Below, piece by piece: positions 35,357-46,946 of a stretch of 64,000 nucleotides of DNA. The DNA lies in NCBI GenBank assembly GCA_034190875.2, contig CM067356.1, positions 60,749,208 through 60,813,207 on the forward strand. Direction: 5' to 3'. Origin of the DNA: Urechis unicinctus (taxonomy: Eukaryota; Annelida; Polychaeta; Xenopneusta; Urechidae). The translations under genes and the position numbers were made by a program. Each line of letters opens with the position of its first letter. The stretch's first letter is position 1. The notes under the pieces were generated by a model that had not been told where the DNA came from, did not search any database, and saw only the letters and a program-made list of their open reading frames with translations.

Positions 35357-35488
35357 TGTTGTGATATGAGCCTATATCGCTATCGGTGTACTTACTTGAC
35401 TTCGTTACACATTAAACAACGTACTTGGCTTCTCGACAATGTCTGTGTTTTGCTTGTGCTAATATTAATATGATACCAGCATATTACA
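35357..35488 (+). repeat. 3' LTR (132 bp)
   Basis: Direct repeat of the 5' LTR, preceded by a purine-rich tract and followed by the CACTC target duplication. Confidence 0.9.
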
Positions 35489-35599
35489 CACTCGTGTTGA
35501 TGCTTAGATAATCACCGCACTTCCGTTTCCTTTCTACAACGGCAATTTTTGCTCCTAGTGTTTAAATCTCAGGGAAACCGCTTTGAATGAATTGTGGAT

Positions 35600-35830
35600 T
35601 GGAATTTATAAATTAAACGAGACTTACCTGTAAGTTGAAGTTTGATTGTTATTCTAATCTATCATTTACCCGAAGCGGGTTTATCTGCCCACCTCTTTTC
35701 ATTACCCGTCCTATTTTCATCCTCGTAGGATCAAAAATGAGTGTTTTAGTTTGAACTCTGGACAGACAGTCACGTGATCTCAGGTAAACCCGCTTTAGAT
35801 TGATGATAGATCAAACCAAATGTGCTCAAT
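35600..35830 (-). repeat. Foldback element with a consensus splice donor
   Basis: Two half-elements face each other. GAAGCGGGTTTATCTG (about 35674-35689) is matched in inverted orientation by CAGGTAAACCCGCTTT (about 35784-35799), and the TTTGAT/TATCAT blocks beside them are likewise inverted. On the minus strand the left half reads CAAACTTCAACTTACAG|GTAAGTC, an ideal splice donor. This looks like a dispersed element that could supply a spliced 5' leader. No downstream gene is identified. Confidence 0.45.
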
Positions 35831-38800
35831 GTCTTAAGCGTAACTAGATTGAAATGAAGTTTGAACTTATTTTCTCTTATGTATGTGTTTGCAGCTTCTT
35901 CCTACTTAAGGCTCCTCAAAACAAATGCTTCGGTTATGGGTAGTGGTAGTCCAACAAAGGACTGACATCACCACACATGAGCTAGCCCAGTGCATACATA
36001 AAGGGTCAAACTCAGAGCCTGTTATATATTCACATCATTGCAATATAATTGCAACAGTATAGACCATATGTTTTGCTTATCAGCTTGTAGTCTCATTTAC
36101 TTTCATGACTCATGTGTAGTATTTCTTGTGACAGATTTAAGCACAGTCTTATATGGCTGTATATGGTGGTTTCCATTGGCTTGACAGTTGTGGTGACAGT
36201 TAAGTGCTAGTGTGCTGAAAAAGGCTAATAGCTAGAGATTATGAAATATATCTGTCAGGGCCTTGTGATGACTTGCACCATCACCGTACACTAATAAAAT
36301 CACTTGTTGTTAGAACACTGTTCTCCTTGAAAGGAAGATGAGAAATATTTCGGTGTTAAAGTGAAGCATTATTCTCTTTTTTCATAGTCAGTGTCTACTC
36401 ATTTAAATTATATGTGATTTTGTGTTATCTATCATAAATTTAATTTATATCGATGAGTGATACGCTATTAATTTCTAGTTGGTGATTGTTTGAACAAAAT
36501 AATGGACCTACGGTGACGTGCCTGGGTCGTATGCGAGCAGTATGTTTCCCAAGACAGGTTTTCAAACTGAGTAGATTAATGAACTTGTTCTTTGAAAGCT
36601 TGATCTGTCAGTGGTGTTGGACCAGTCTGGAATGGAGTTGGAGGTTATTCTCCATTATTCTTGGTTTCATGCGCTGAGCAAAAACACGACTTTGATTTGC
36701 CCCAAAAAAGGAAACAACAGTCAATATTTCTTTCTATAGAACTCACTTTACACCTACTACCAAAAGTTTGTTATGGTATAAATGCGGACTTATTTGTTTA
36801 TCGCTGGGATGATCAAATCAATCTCATATTATGTAAATTCTAGAGATGATATTCTAGTACAGTAAGGACATACCGATTGGTTTCTATTGGGCCTGTTGTG
36901 CACTTAAAAGGCCCATGAATATCATGCTCATATTTCTTTATATTTGGTGGTGCCAAAGAAGTAACTTATTCAAATGTCTACTCAATGTTTGGAAAAAGAA
37001 CCCTTGTATTTGTTATGTCATTATTGTAATGCCTACATGTCATCTTTAACTTTTAGTGATTGAAAAAAATCCAGGATGACTATTTTGATCTTTATGGTTT
37101 GTTTCTTTATTACATATTTTGAGAATGATTCACAGTAAATAGTGATTGGTTTGTGCGTTAAAGAAACTCTGTTTACAGACCAGATGGTTCACAGTTGTCA
37201 ATGATTCATTCAAGTTGAATGAAGAATCATTGTATTTACATGAGACATGGGTAGAGATGCTAGAATGGATTCTTATATTTCTAGTGTCCATTAGATGTCT
37301 TGTAATCTGTTTGATGGGCGGCTCATATATATAAAATCAAAGATACACACTCGTCAAAGGTTCATAAGATATCCCTGTATGTTTCGTTGCTTGCCACATG
37401 ATCCGCCCTAAAGACTCAGTACACGAGACAGCTGATGTGAGGCGAACTGTTATAAACGATAATGTCTGGGTGGGAACATGCATTTAAAGTTACGCGTATA
37501 TCGCCTTACAGAGATTCCCTCGAATAATCGTCATGATTTCACGTTGTAATCAAGAAGACCATGCTAAATCTAATGAAGGTTTCAAGTCGTCGCCCATGCG
37601 TTTCAAAATCTGTTCCGTCCCAGGGGCTATCGTCGAAACTACCTCTTTCCTGTTTTTTTGCCCAGGTTTTTTTACCGCTTTTTCTTGTTCTTTGGCTATA
37701 ATTGGCAAGGCAGAAGTTGTTCACTTTCAAACTGGAACATAATGCATAAAAATAGTCTGTACCAAGCCAAATTATTGGCGCTCGCAGAATGAGTTACAAT
37801 GTACAGTCTTATCATTTAACTTATTATGATTTTAACTTTGGAGACTGCAGGCCATCACGTAAACCCAGTCTCGTTGAGCTTTCTACGTTCTTTGATAGCC
37901 CAGTTCAGTTCAGGGAGAAGGAGAAGAACAAGAATGATAAGAAGAAGAGTTACTAATTGACAACACACTGCCACAAAACAATGCGACCACTACTAACTGG
38001 CACTGTTTGCGTCTGTCACGTTACACCACCATAATAGCTGCAACTGTGAAATCAGCCTCGGCCCCAGCGTTTAAAAACAAAAAGAGGAAAACTACCGTTC
38101 TCGCCGTCTTTAAAACACGGAAGTATTCAATAAATGAGTTAAGGCCTAATATTATTATCTCGTTCAGTTGGCTGGCTTAATTAATTGTCACTTAAAATAC
38201 ACTACAGGGATTCGTTTTTAACTGACGGGAGCACAGGCATTCGAGTTCGGACATCATGATTTGTTATCTCCCTTGCATTATGATATTATATAATAGAAGG
38301 TGGGCAACATCTGCCGATGAAAACGCGATGGTCGCTCAGAAACCCGCTTCCCAATGCGCTATCATTTTCTCCCGCAACGGGCCGCTTCCTGTCCCTAAGA
38401 GAGCGCGCCACATTTCGGGCGAAAATGAATGCGCTATGCATACACAACTGCCGCACAACTCATCACCCCATAGCTCACAAATGCCGTACATGTCTCACAA
38501 CGTATTATTCGATGATTTTTCAACGATTTCGGAATGCCTTTCTACACACCCATTATCACGCATTCCTGAAGTTTGGAAGTAAATCATAACGTTGCGGTTT
38601 TCCAAACGAACACCGACTTCTCCACTTAACATTGTTAATATATCGACTCGCCGATAGAAATTGGAATATTTTCGTTAAAAAATGGGTGCGTTAACAGTCG
38701 CAAGTGTACCTTAACGTTTTGTCGGGTGGGGAATGTAACGAAACAGTCAAAACAACGCGATTGTGTCGTCCTTGCGGCATACATGCTTGGACACAGGCAA

Positions 38801-39346
38801 TGGACAATGTCAGCTGAGAATTCGAGCCGAGGTGCCGTCACTCTTTTCTAAACGTACGATGTGAGGCAAATAACAGATCAGCAGAACACCACTAATGCTT
38901 ATGCTTATTATCGTATTATGGTCTTTTGATGATCTGATGCCTCAGCGCGAGAGATCGAAAGCAGCAAAACAGCGCAGACGCTGTCAGAGGCGAAGTTTCT
39001 TTGCCTAGGAGGCGCACAGTTTCAGCGTTCATGCTAATTTAAGAGACACCCATTTGTCGGCTGATTAATTTAAGCACCTTGATAACGGCCCCACCACAAC
39101 AAACCTCTTGCCACCGAGGTCTGTCGTTAATAATTGGGACTTGCGCTTACTGGCGTATCACCGGAAATCTTCCCATCGGAAAATTTTACTGTGGCGTCAT
39201 AGCGGTGCTTGGCAAAAAATTCCGTATTTCGGAATTCCGGATACTCAACTGTGCTATGTAGAGCTTTAATTGAATACGTCTTGTGCGTTTGTACCCAGTG
39301 ACAAGATCTGATATCAAATGAACAACTCAATCAATCCACAAGAAGC
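35831..39346. other. Unassigned AT-rich sequence
   Basis: Open frames of 60-108 codons (for example 38256-38582 plus and 38635-38841 minus) have no recognised domain or splice context. No RNA gene was seen. Confidence 0.5.
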
Positions 39347-39352
39347 TTTATT
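39347..39352 (-). promoter_or_regulatory. Possible poly(A) signal for the TIR gene
   Basis: AATAAA on the minus strand, 2.8 kb beyond the stop codon of the ARM-TIR-SAM gene. The stretch between is T-rich on that strand and lacks other genes, as in a long 3' UTR. Other signals could be used instead. Confidence 0.25.
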
Positions 39353-40901
39353 AGTAAAATGCCAATATATTCCATTATAACTATAAATTAATGACGCTAT
39401 CTTAATACGCGAACTCATGTAAAGTGTAGCAATAACATGGCTTGTGACAAACACAGGCACCAGAAACTCGATGTCAGGATTCTGAGCGTCGTCCAGGTGT
39501 CTGTGGATGCCATCTCACATAATCAACAGGTGCTGGGAACAAAAACGCGAGGATGTAGAGCGTGTCCACTGTCAGTACAGGTACAAGTCACGTCAATTCA
39601 CTGCAAATCAATGGGATATGGCGGAACAATACTGATATGCAAATAAATGTAGAAACTCACTGAGATCACAACTAAACAAAACTAACAAATCCATAAATCC
39701 ATACTATGCAAGGCAATGACCTCTATGTGACCTTTGTTAAGGGGCATTCTCACATCATCACACATTTTGACACATTCTGTGATATAATAATGCTGATTGC
39801 ATTAGTTATATCAAGATGGGCAGTATCATGATTCCTGATACTTACATATCACTCACAGTGAATACTCTAACGACAACTTTATTTCACTATGTGGATTTTG
39901 TGAATTCTAAGAGCAGTCCCTTGTGGTGTTTAAGTCACAAACCATGAAGAAAAAGAGATTTTGATACAAAAAACAGCACTTGCATCAGGAACCATTATGA
40001 TAACCTACTTGCATCACGAACCATTATGATAACCTACTTTAGATATCTAGCCACTGATGAAAAAAATCACAATAAATATGGGCACAAGCAGAATTAACAT
40101 GATAAATCTATGCATGGTAACAGAACCGAAAAAAACTTGCTATTTAAAAATGGAATATTCACCTCAGTAACAAATCAACTGTGATAAACTATTGACACCT
40201 TAATCGCTCACAATAACCAAACACCATACCCTGAACTTAACAAACTTTAAACCGTGATACTCACTTAAGTCTAAGGATAACAAAAAAGAACATGGTCAAA
40301 TTAAGTCAATAATGCTGCTGGATGGCACAGTGCTGGGTCATAAATACTAGCATACAATTATAATCATACTAACTTATATCTCCGCAAACTGTGTACGAAC
40401 TAGGTGCTAAAATTGACAATCATAACAGCTGGTACAACACGCAATATATATGGATAAAAAAGTCAGATCTCATCTTTGCAAAGGCAAGAAATGTCTAAGT
40501 AATCTCACTGTATACCTCAAATCAAAATCAAATCTATTATACATCTAGGTACATATATCCCTAGCAATAAAGAAAGAAAAATGGTTGCTAAAATTAACAC
40601 TGTTGTACTCTCAGAATTAATAAATGAATACGCTGATACACACAAAATTCAAGGAAATTATTTGATGTAGACTAGACAAAAAAATATGGGAACACATTGG
40701 TTCAACAAGAGTAAATCATCAAAAAAAGATGAGTCAACAAAACTAAGAAATCGATCAAGTAAGCTGTAAATGACCACAACATTATACAAGGCATAGTTAA
40801 CGGACATGTAAAGCTGTGCTAATACTTTATGGAGCAACACGTAGGCTACTATAATATCACACACCAATTACTTATGATTTATAGGTAGTTTTCATAAGAG
40901 A

Positions 40902-41018
<117 letters not shown>

Positions 41019-41124
41019 CCGACATGCTTAAATTAAGTAACAACTGTGCTTGGAGTTAAATGCATTGATATCCATTTCACAGTGATAGCAATCACCAGCA
41101 GCAAGCACAGCGATGGGTGAATAT

Positions 41125-41312
41125 AAGAGATGTCACATGACAATAGGTCCAAGTCACATGACTGATGAGCCTTGTCACATGACAATAGGTCCAAGTCACA
41201 TGACTGATGAGCCATGTCACATGACAATAGGTTCAAATCACATGACTGATGAGCCATATCACATGACAATAGGTTCAAGTCACATGACTGATGAGCCATG
41301 TCACATGACAAG
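41125..41312. repeat. 42-bp minisatellite with nine regularly spaced E-box-like sites
   Basis: Unit TCACATGACAATAGGTCCAAG plus TCACATGACTGATGAGCCATG; the two 21-bp halves are related. TCACATGAC occurs nine times, exactly 21 bp apart, and seven of the nine are GTCACATGAC. TCACATG is a known MITF/TFE-type E-box (M-box). The array lies in the possible 3' UTR or downstream flank of the ARM-TIR-SAM gene. Any regulatory role is inference. Confidence 0.9.
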
Positions 41313-42161
41313 GCAGGGAACTAGCATCTTGCTTCACAACATTTGCTTCATCCGGTTAATAAAAAATTCATATTTTCATGAAGCTGTACTGATTTCAAAT
41401 ACTGAAATCATAAAATTCAAGTGGTCACCTAGGATACACACCACACACACCAGGTGTCAGATTAATGTAAGCACCTTAACAGAAGCACTGCACATGGGTT
41501 ATACATATCTTTCCTTCACTTCCACAATCCACAAATTTCCACAAACACCTCACTACTGTTGCCTTGCAGACATTCAGCTCACTACACTTATAATCTGCCT
41601 CGAACATCACAAACTTTGCAAACAGCATCACAACTAAGGCTGACACTAACTGGAGGCTAGACATGGCATGATATGTGAACCACAGAGCACATCAATAAAA
41701 AACAGCCATATCCACCATGGCTTGTAAATACATGAGATCACCATGGAAACAATGCAATCTACAGTTACCATTACCATGCCAACAACACACCATAAAACAT
41801 TTCCTTGACCACAAAATGCCCAGAATGCATAGTTATCACCAAAATTACATCACCTCACCTACATCCAGCACCTTGACAACACTATACTACAATCCATAGT
41901 TACCATGACAATGACAACACACTAGCAACCATAACATCAGTTAACAATGCATAGACCATCACCTTGACACCACCTTACATCAGTAAGCTTTGAAAAATTG
42001 AATTCATTCACTGCAATGAGCCTCACATGTACTTGGTCACATTTTTTGTTGCAAATCAAAGTGAATATCATAGTGGTTATGGAAGAAAACCAAAACATAT
42101 GTAATTCCATGCTTTGATCACTGGTAACCCAGCATATCATGAAGACCAAAGGTCGCAGCCA

Positions 42162-45100
42162 TCACTTAAGGTCATCAATGGCTTTGGAGAGGAGCAGCAT
42201 ATGTTCAAGGTCAAGATGAAGGTGAGTTTCTAGTGAGGTGTAGAAGAACTGTGGAGCAGTCTCCATCATCTTCTTATACTGCAGCAGCATGCCTCCATTA
42301 AACTGGCACAACCTGAAATGTAGATATTCCAAGTACTAATTTGCATAATGTAGAAAAAATAGGGAATATTCCAGTTTTAATTCACAGAAACTGAGAGCAA
42401 GATGCTAATAGACCTTAATTCTGCGCTGCTGTTGACAATCGCCAGCACGTCTCCGATAAAACCCTATGATATGATAATGCTTCAGATGTGCAAATTGATG
42501 CTATCAAATCACCTATCTGAGATGTCAGAGAGATGCACCGCCTCCAGCCACTGTAACACCTCCTCCTGGGACCAGTGTTGTACCGGAGAACCCATACGTC
42601 CGTAGTAGCTGTGTAAGGAGGTAGTGGAGGTGGAGCTGTTGAGTAGAGAACTACTGCCTGAAACACAGGTACCATTAACGTAATACAATACAGGCGTGGA
42701 GCTGTTGAGTAGAGAACTACTGCCTGAAACACAGGAACCATTAACGTAATACAATACAGGCGTGGAGCTGTTGAGTAGAGAACTACTGCCTGAAACACAG
42801 GTACCATTAACGTTATACAATACAGGTGTACAATTGGATCCTCTGGATCACCTGTAATGGCATCTGGTAAGGATCAAACACACAGTCTATGAATTGATGA
42901 ATTGATCCCCTGATTGGCTAGCTGTGTAGAGACTGATTGACACCGATGACAACCACAGGGTATGCATTAACCTCACATTGAATATAAGAAGATATCAAAT
43001 AAGCAATACAAACACAAACCGAGGCGACATTTTGGACATGAGCCCACTGATATGGAAGCTTAATCAGTGAAGCAGACAATTTGGTATGCACAGAATGGAA
43101 TGTAGCTATAAACAACGCAGAATTGTTGTTGATAAAGCGTGGCACAGTGACTCGGCTTATCATGGCAGTGTATTAAGGGATCCCCTTATCTCAGACATGC
43201 CACCATCCTGACCCCGCCGTGACCCCACCCTTATGCCCATCCTAACCCCGCTGTGACCCCACCCTTATGCCCATCCTGACCCTAATCTGATCCCCGCAGA
43301 GAACAAAAGCAAATAGTTCTCCACAACCTTTTTTTAGCAGGCCAGTGTCTAATGCAAGGTACTGAAATCAAGTTTTGACCTTGAATGCAATTTCGAGGCT
43401 TGTAGGCAACAACCTTGCAAACTGTAATGCACAGCAGTAGTCTCCCAGTGAAAAGTTGCTTATGTTAAACAAATTGGAAGCTTGGCATAGCTATTTACCA
43501 TGTAGATCCTAGATAAGTAATATATATGGATATGGAAAACCAGTTTGGAAAACATGCGACATGATTCCATTCCAGGCGACCACATCCCACCAAACATCAA
43601 ACATATTTCTACAACTTCAAAAAGTCAACAAGGACTCACTATCCCACGACACTTCTGTCTGGCACTCCGATGTCCTGGCCAGCGAGGTATGCCCCGATCT
43701 TCCTCCTCTTGACACGCTGGCAAAAGTACTCCCTGCGGACGACGATGATGTTGTGCTAGGGACACGCCCCCCTATCCGACCGCGCGCCCCCAGCTCCTTC
43801 ACCAGACGAGGAATGGTCACTTGCACCGAGTCACGGGACGGGAAGTCAAAATAAAGGCGTGTTCCAACCATGAGGCCGAGCCAGCCATCAGGGTCGTAGT
43901 CCCGCTGGAGCCGCAGGGGAATGATGTCCTTGTGTAGTCGATATATATACTCAGCCTCTGTAGACAGGTACCAAAATATGTTTCAAATATGACAGGCGGA
44001 AGAGGTCAATTTAGAGTGGAACACCATTTCAGGGGCTGTTAATTTCTTAACGCTAGAGTGCAGAGAGGGTATGTGGTGGGGGGCGGGGAGTGTCCAAAAT
44101 CGACCAAAGATACGTCGTTTTTCAAAAGCCATTATAAAGTTTTTGTTGATGTAAGTACCTGTAAGCCATATCCGATATTGAGAAGGATTTGTTGATGAAG
44201 GTTAGTTATGATGGTAAGATAATAGAGAGTATGGCTGTATGTATGTGGTTGACCTGTTCTGCAACTCGGACTGTCCTTGTAACCTTGTGACATACAGACG
44301 AGTACCACGGCAGCCCTCTCCACAGCCAGCGCCATGGCTTCTAGTGTCGACCCACCTGGACGTACAACACACAACCATGGTTACTAGACTAAAATTAACA
44401 AAATGCTTAATTCCATGTATTCACCTCATTCTTTAACCGTCATCCAGACAGTATCAATCGTTAGAACCTGATATGTTAAGCTTTGTACATACACGACTCC
44501 ACACCAAGGCCTGTCTGATAGGATATGTTGGTGTGATGATCAATCATAAACTGACATACAAACCCCCGTTACTTCTCGTGATCGCCGAGTACTGATAAAT
44601 GAGAGAATGCTGTATGCGGCAATTGTATTAGGGATGTTAAGTTACATTTGTTTGTATTCTGATAATCCTGGGTTATCAAATCACTGCGATCTCAAGAATC
44701 ATTGGAAAACTGTGTTTGGTTGCACACTATATTACATTTGTATCTACCTGTATAACTGTATTGTCTGTAAAATCCATAATGTGTTTATTATGAAAATCCT
44801 TTCAATCTGTAAGCATATTTATATAACAGCACATGGACTCACTCATATTGTCCACATCCATCCACACTTTGTAGCCCAGCGAGCGCAGTCTGTCTTTGAT
44901 CACCACCATCACCTCCTGATTCGACCAATGATAGCTCACCATGATGTGAGGCATGTCTGTGTCGTCCACTGTCACTGAAATCAACATAAATGTCAGTCTC
45001 GCTCATCAGGCTGTCACACAAATCATGACTGTATATGCTGACAATCATACAAACAAATGTTCCTGCAAATGTTTTGTGCCGGTCAAGTACTACAGAATAT

Positions 45101-46946
45101 AGGTGTAGTAAGAAAGCCTGAATAGAAAGCTGTATTGTAATTATATTGTGTGTGAGTATTATTTATTCCACATGATTATGTGCTTGTAATAATGAAACAT
45201 GTGGTATCTTAAATCAAGTCAATTACCAGTCACTAAGAATGTATTACCTTTGACCAGGTGTACATTACCTGTAATTATGTGTAACCTATCATCAATTTAC
45301 CTGCACTGGAGGCTGGTGAGAGAGAAGACGAAGGTGGGGGTGTAGGGGCAGTACGGATCACCCAGAGTGCACCACGAGCCGCACGTCTGATGCTTTCCTG
45401 CACCCCACTGCTCGTCAGATCTTGCAAAACTGTCAGCAACAACAAAAAGAAGCGCAATGCATGTCATAGATGGAGACGAATGCATTATATTGAAAGTAGT
45501 GTACACAAAAATACATTCTGTACATCATTATTGATTACTAATTCATCCTTATCAAATTGTTGCATACAATATTCAAAATATCCATAATTTATACCACTCC
45601 ATCATTTAAGATACTATATAAGAAATATAATTATTTCACCTCACCTTCAATACAGCCAGGTAACTGCTTCAGTATAATTTTGTTCTCTGCTTTGAATGAC
45701 AATATCCACAGCCCGGCTGAAGCCAGATTCTGCTCATCCACGTTATCACTCTGAAGTAACTTGATGTAAAGTGGCAACGCACCAAGGCGACCCATTCGTA
45801 CTTTATTGAGGTCATTCACAGCCAGATGGTTGAGGCCGCAGACTATTTCAGACGCCCAGAAAGCGTAAGTTTTGGAGAAGTGATTTTCACTATTCATCGC
45901 TTCTTGTAGGACACCAATAATAAATGCTATGTGCTCATCAGTTGCGTTGATGACATCATTTTCGGTTTCGTTTATTATGTACGACAGTATAAGATAAGCT
46001 TTGGTTCGGACTAGATCATGAATGTTATTTAGATAGCACTGTAGCACTTCAACCGAATTGGACGACCTAAAAACTTTTCTACTATCAGAACACAATCTGA
46101 CTATGTTGTGCAAGATTCCAAGATAAGCTTTGACTAGATATAATTCATTCTCATCGCTAAGAGGTGAAGCGACATATTTCTCAGCGTGGAGTTCTTCGAT
46201 GAAGAGGTTGACAACCCCAGATCTTACCATGGCATCACAGAACTGGGCAGACTTATCGCAACAATTCCACACGATAGAGAGTATTGTCTGAAGGTTCTTG
46301 AATGCTGCTCGCTCATCCTTGCTGAGGTACTGGATCTGGGACAGACCCTTCCATACCTTGAGGAACACATGACCGATTCCCAGCTGCACAATGCGATCAA
46401 TGATTCTCTTATTTAGCACTACATCCGGACTGTACCTTGTCTGTCGCTGTACAAATTTCAAATCAGGTCTTGCTTCTGATGTTCGAAAATCTTCACGCTT
46501 CAGCAAATTCTGAGAAAAAAACATCAGTTGTAAAATTCAAATCCATCCTGTTATTCATTTATGAAATAACAAATCCGTGTTTATAATAAACAAGCACCTC
46601 ATGTATAACAATGACTTTTGATTTGTATTAAAACTGATACATATTTTACAGCAGTATATCAATCTGAATTAATTACTTTAATTTTTTCCTCCAGCTGAAG
46701 AAGGACATCTTCAAAAGTCAGTCTTCTCCTGTTTCCCTCTCCGCCCGTCTTTCTCGGCGAGCTCGGGGAACTGTAACCATCACTTTCCGTAGACGACCGC
46801 AGGTGTTGGAAGCTTCCAGTTTGACAGTTCTTGGGTGGCGGGTCCCAGTCTTCAATCCTAAGCTGCTTAGCTTCATTCTCCACCAATTTACCATCCAGGT
46901 GATCTTTATTGGAGAGAGGTACTTGCTCGTGATCACCAGAATTCAT
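42162..46946 (-). CDS. Armadillo-TIR-SAM protein, 8 exons
   Basis: Exons (minus): 46946-46677, 46509-45645, 45429-45301, 44974-44843, 44355-44254, 43957-43640, 42657-42513, 42312-42162. All introns are GT-AG and phases agree; the shortest form is 703 aa. Residues 1-90 are polar and probably disordered. Residues ~91-420 are helical ARM-type repeats, mostly in one 865-bp exon. The TIR domain starts at ~429 (PHIMVSYHWSNQEV), continues through GYKVWMD, GSTLEAMALAVE and VLVCMSQGYKDSPSCRTE, and ends near DGWLGLMVGTRLYFDF. Glu471 in LEAMA sits about where NAD-cleaving TIRs such as SARM1 have their catalytic glutamate. After a Ser/Thr/Gly-rich linker comes a SAM domain (VQHWSQEEVLQWLEAVHLS...LCQFNGGMLLQY) to the C-terminus. 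SARM1 has the order ARM-SAM-SAM-TIR, so this is a different architecture. It is likely cytosolic, with SAM oligomerisation and TIR signalling or NADase activity inferred from the families. Family-level certainty is high; the exact function is unknown. Confidence 0.92.
42646..42830 (-). repeat. 66-bp repeat, three copies, each carrying a 3' splice site
   Basis: The start of exon 7 and the intron end before it are triplicated. Acceptors TGTGTTTCAG|GCAGTAG occur at 42657, 42723 and 42789, exactly 66 bp apart. Because 66 is 22 codons and the repeat is open in frame (SSSLLNSSTPVLYYVNG), using any of the three gives an in-frame protein with 0, 22 or 44 extra residues between the TIR and SAM domains. 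Confidence 0.9.
43203..43285. repeat. 34-bp tandem repeat, ~2.4 copies
   Basis: CCATCCTGACCCCGCCGTGA plus CCCCACCCTTATGC is repeated in intron 6 of the TIR gene. Confidence 0.88.

Larger units (their letters stand above)
31658..35488 (+). mobile_element. Ty3/Gypsy-type LTR retrotransposon, young but broken
   Basis: A 3.83-kb element with 132-bp direct LTRs at each end, flanked by a perfect 5-bp target duplication CACTC (31653-31657 and 35489-35493). Just inside the 5' LTR, TGGTGGCAGCAGG has the look of a tRNA primer-binding site. A purine-rich tract (AAAAGAAGAGGGA) precedes the 3' LTR. The internal part carries gag and pol signatures in the order expected for Ty3/Gypsy (RNase H before integrase). 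The integrase-side text resembles the K02A2.6-like group common in marine invertebrates. The element is short for the family and is broken, with roughly two or three breaks. The LTRs differ at only about two positions, so insertion was recent. Confidence 0.93.

Noticed and set aside
38256-38589. Overlapping plus-strand frames of 90 and 108 codons, one with several Cys/His
   Set aside because: No zinc-finger spacing, no splice sites, and two frames equally open.
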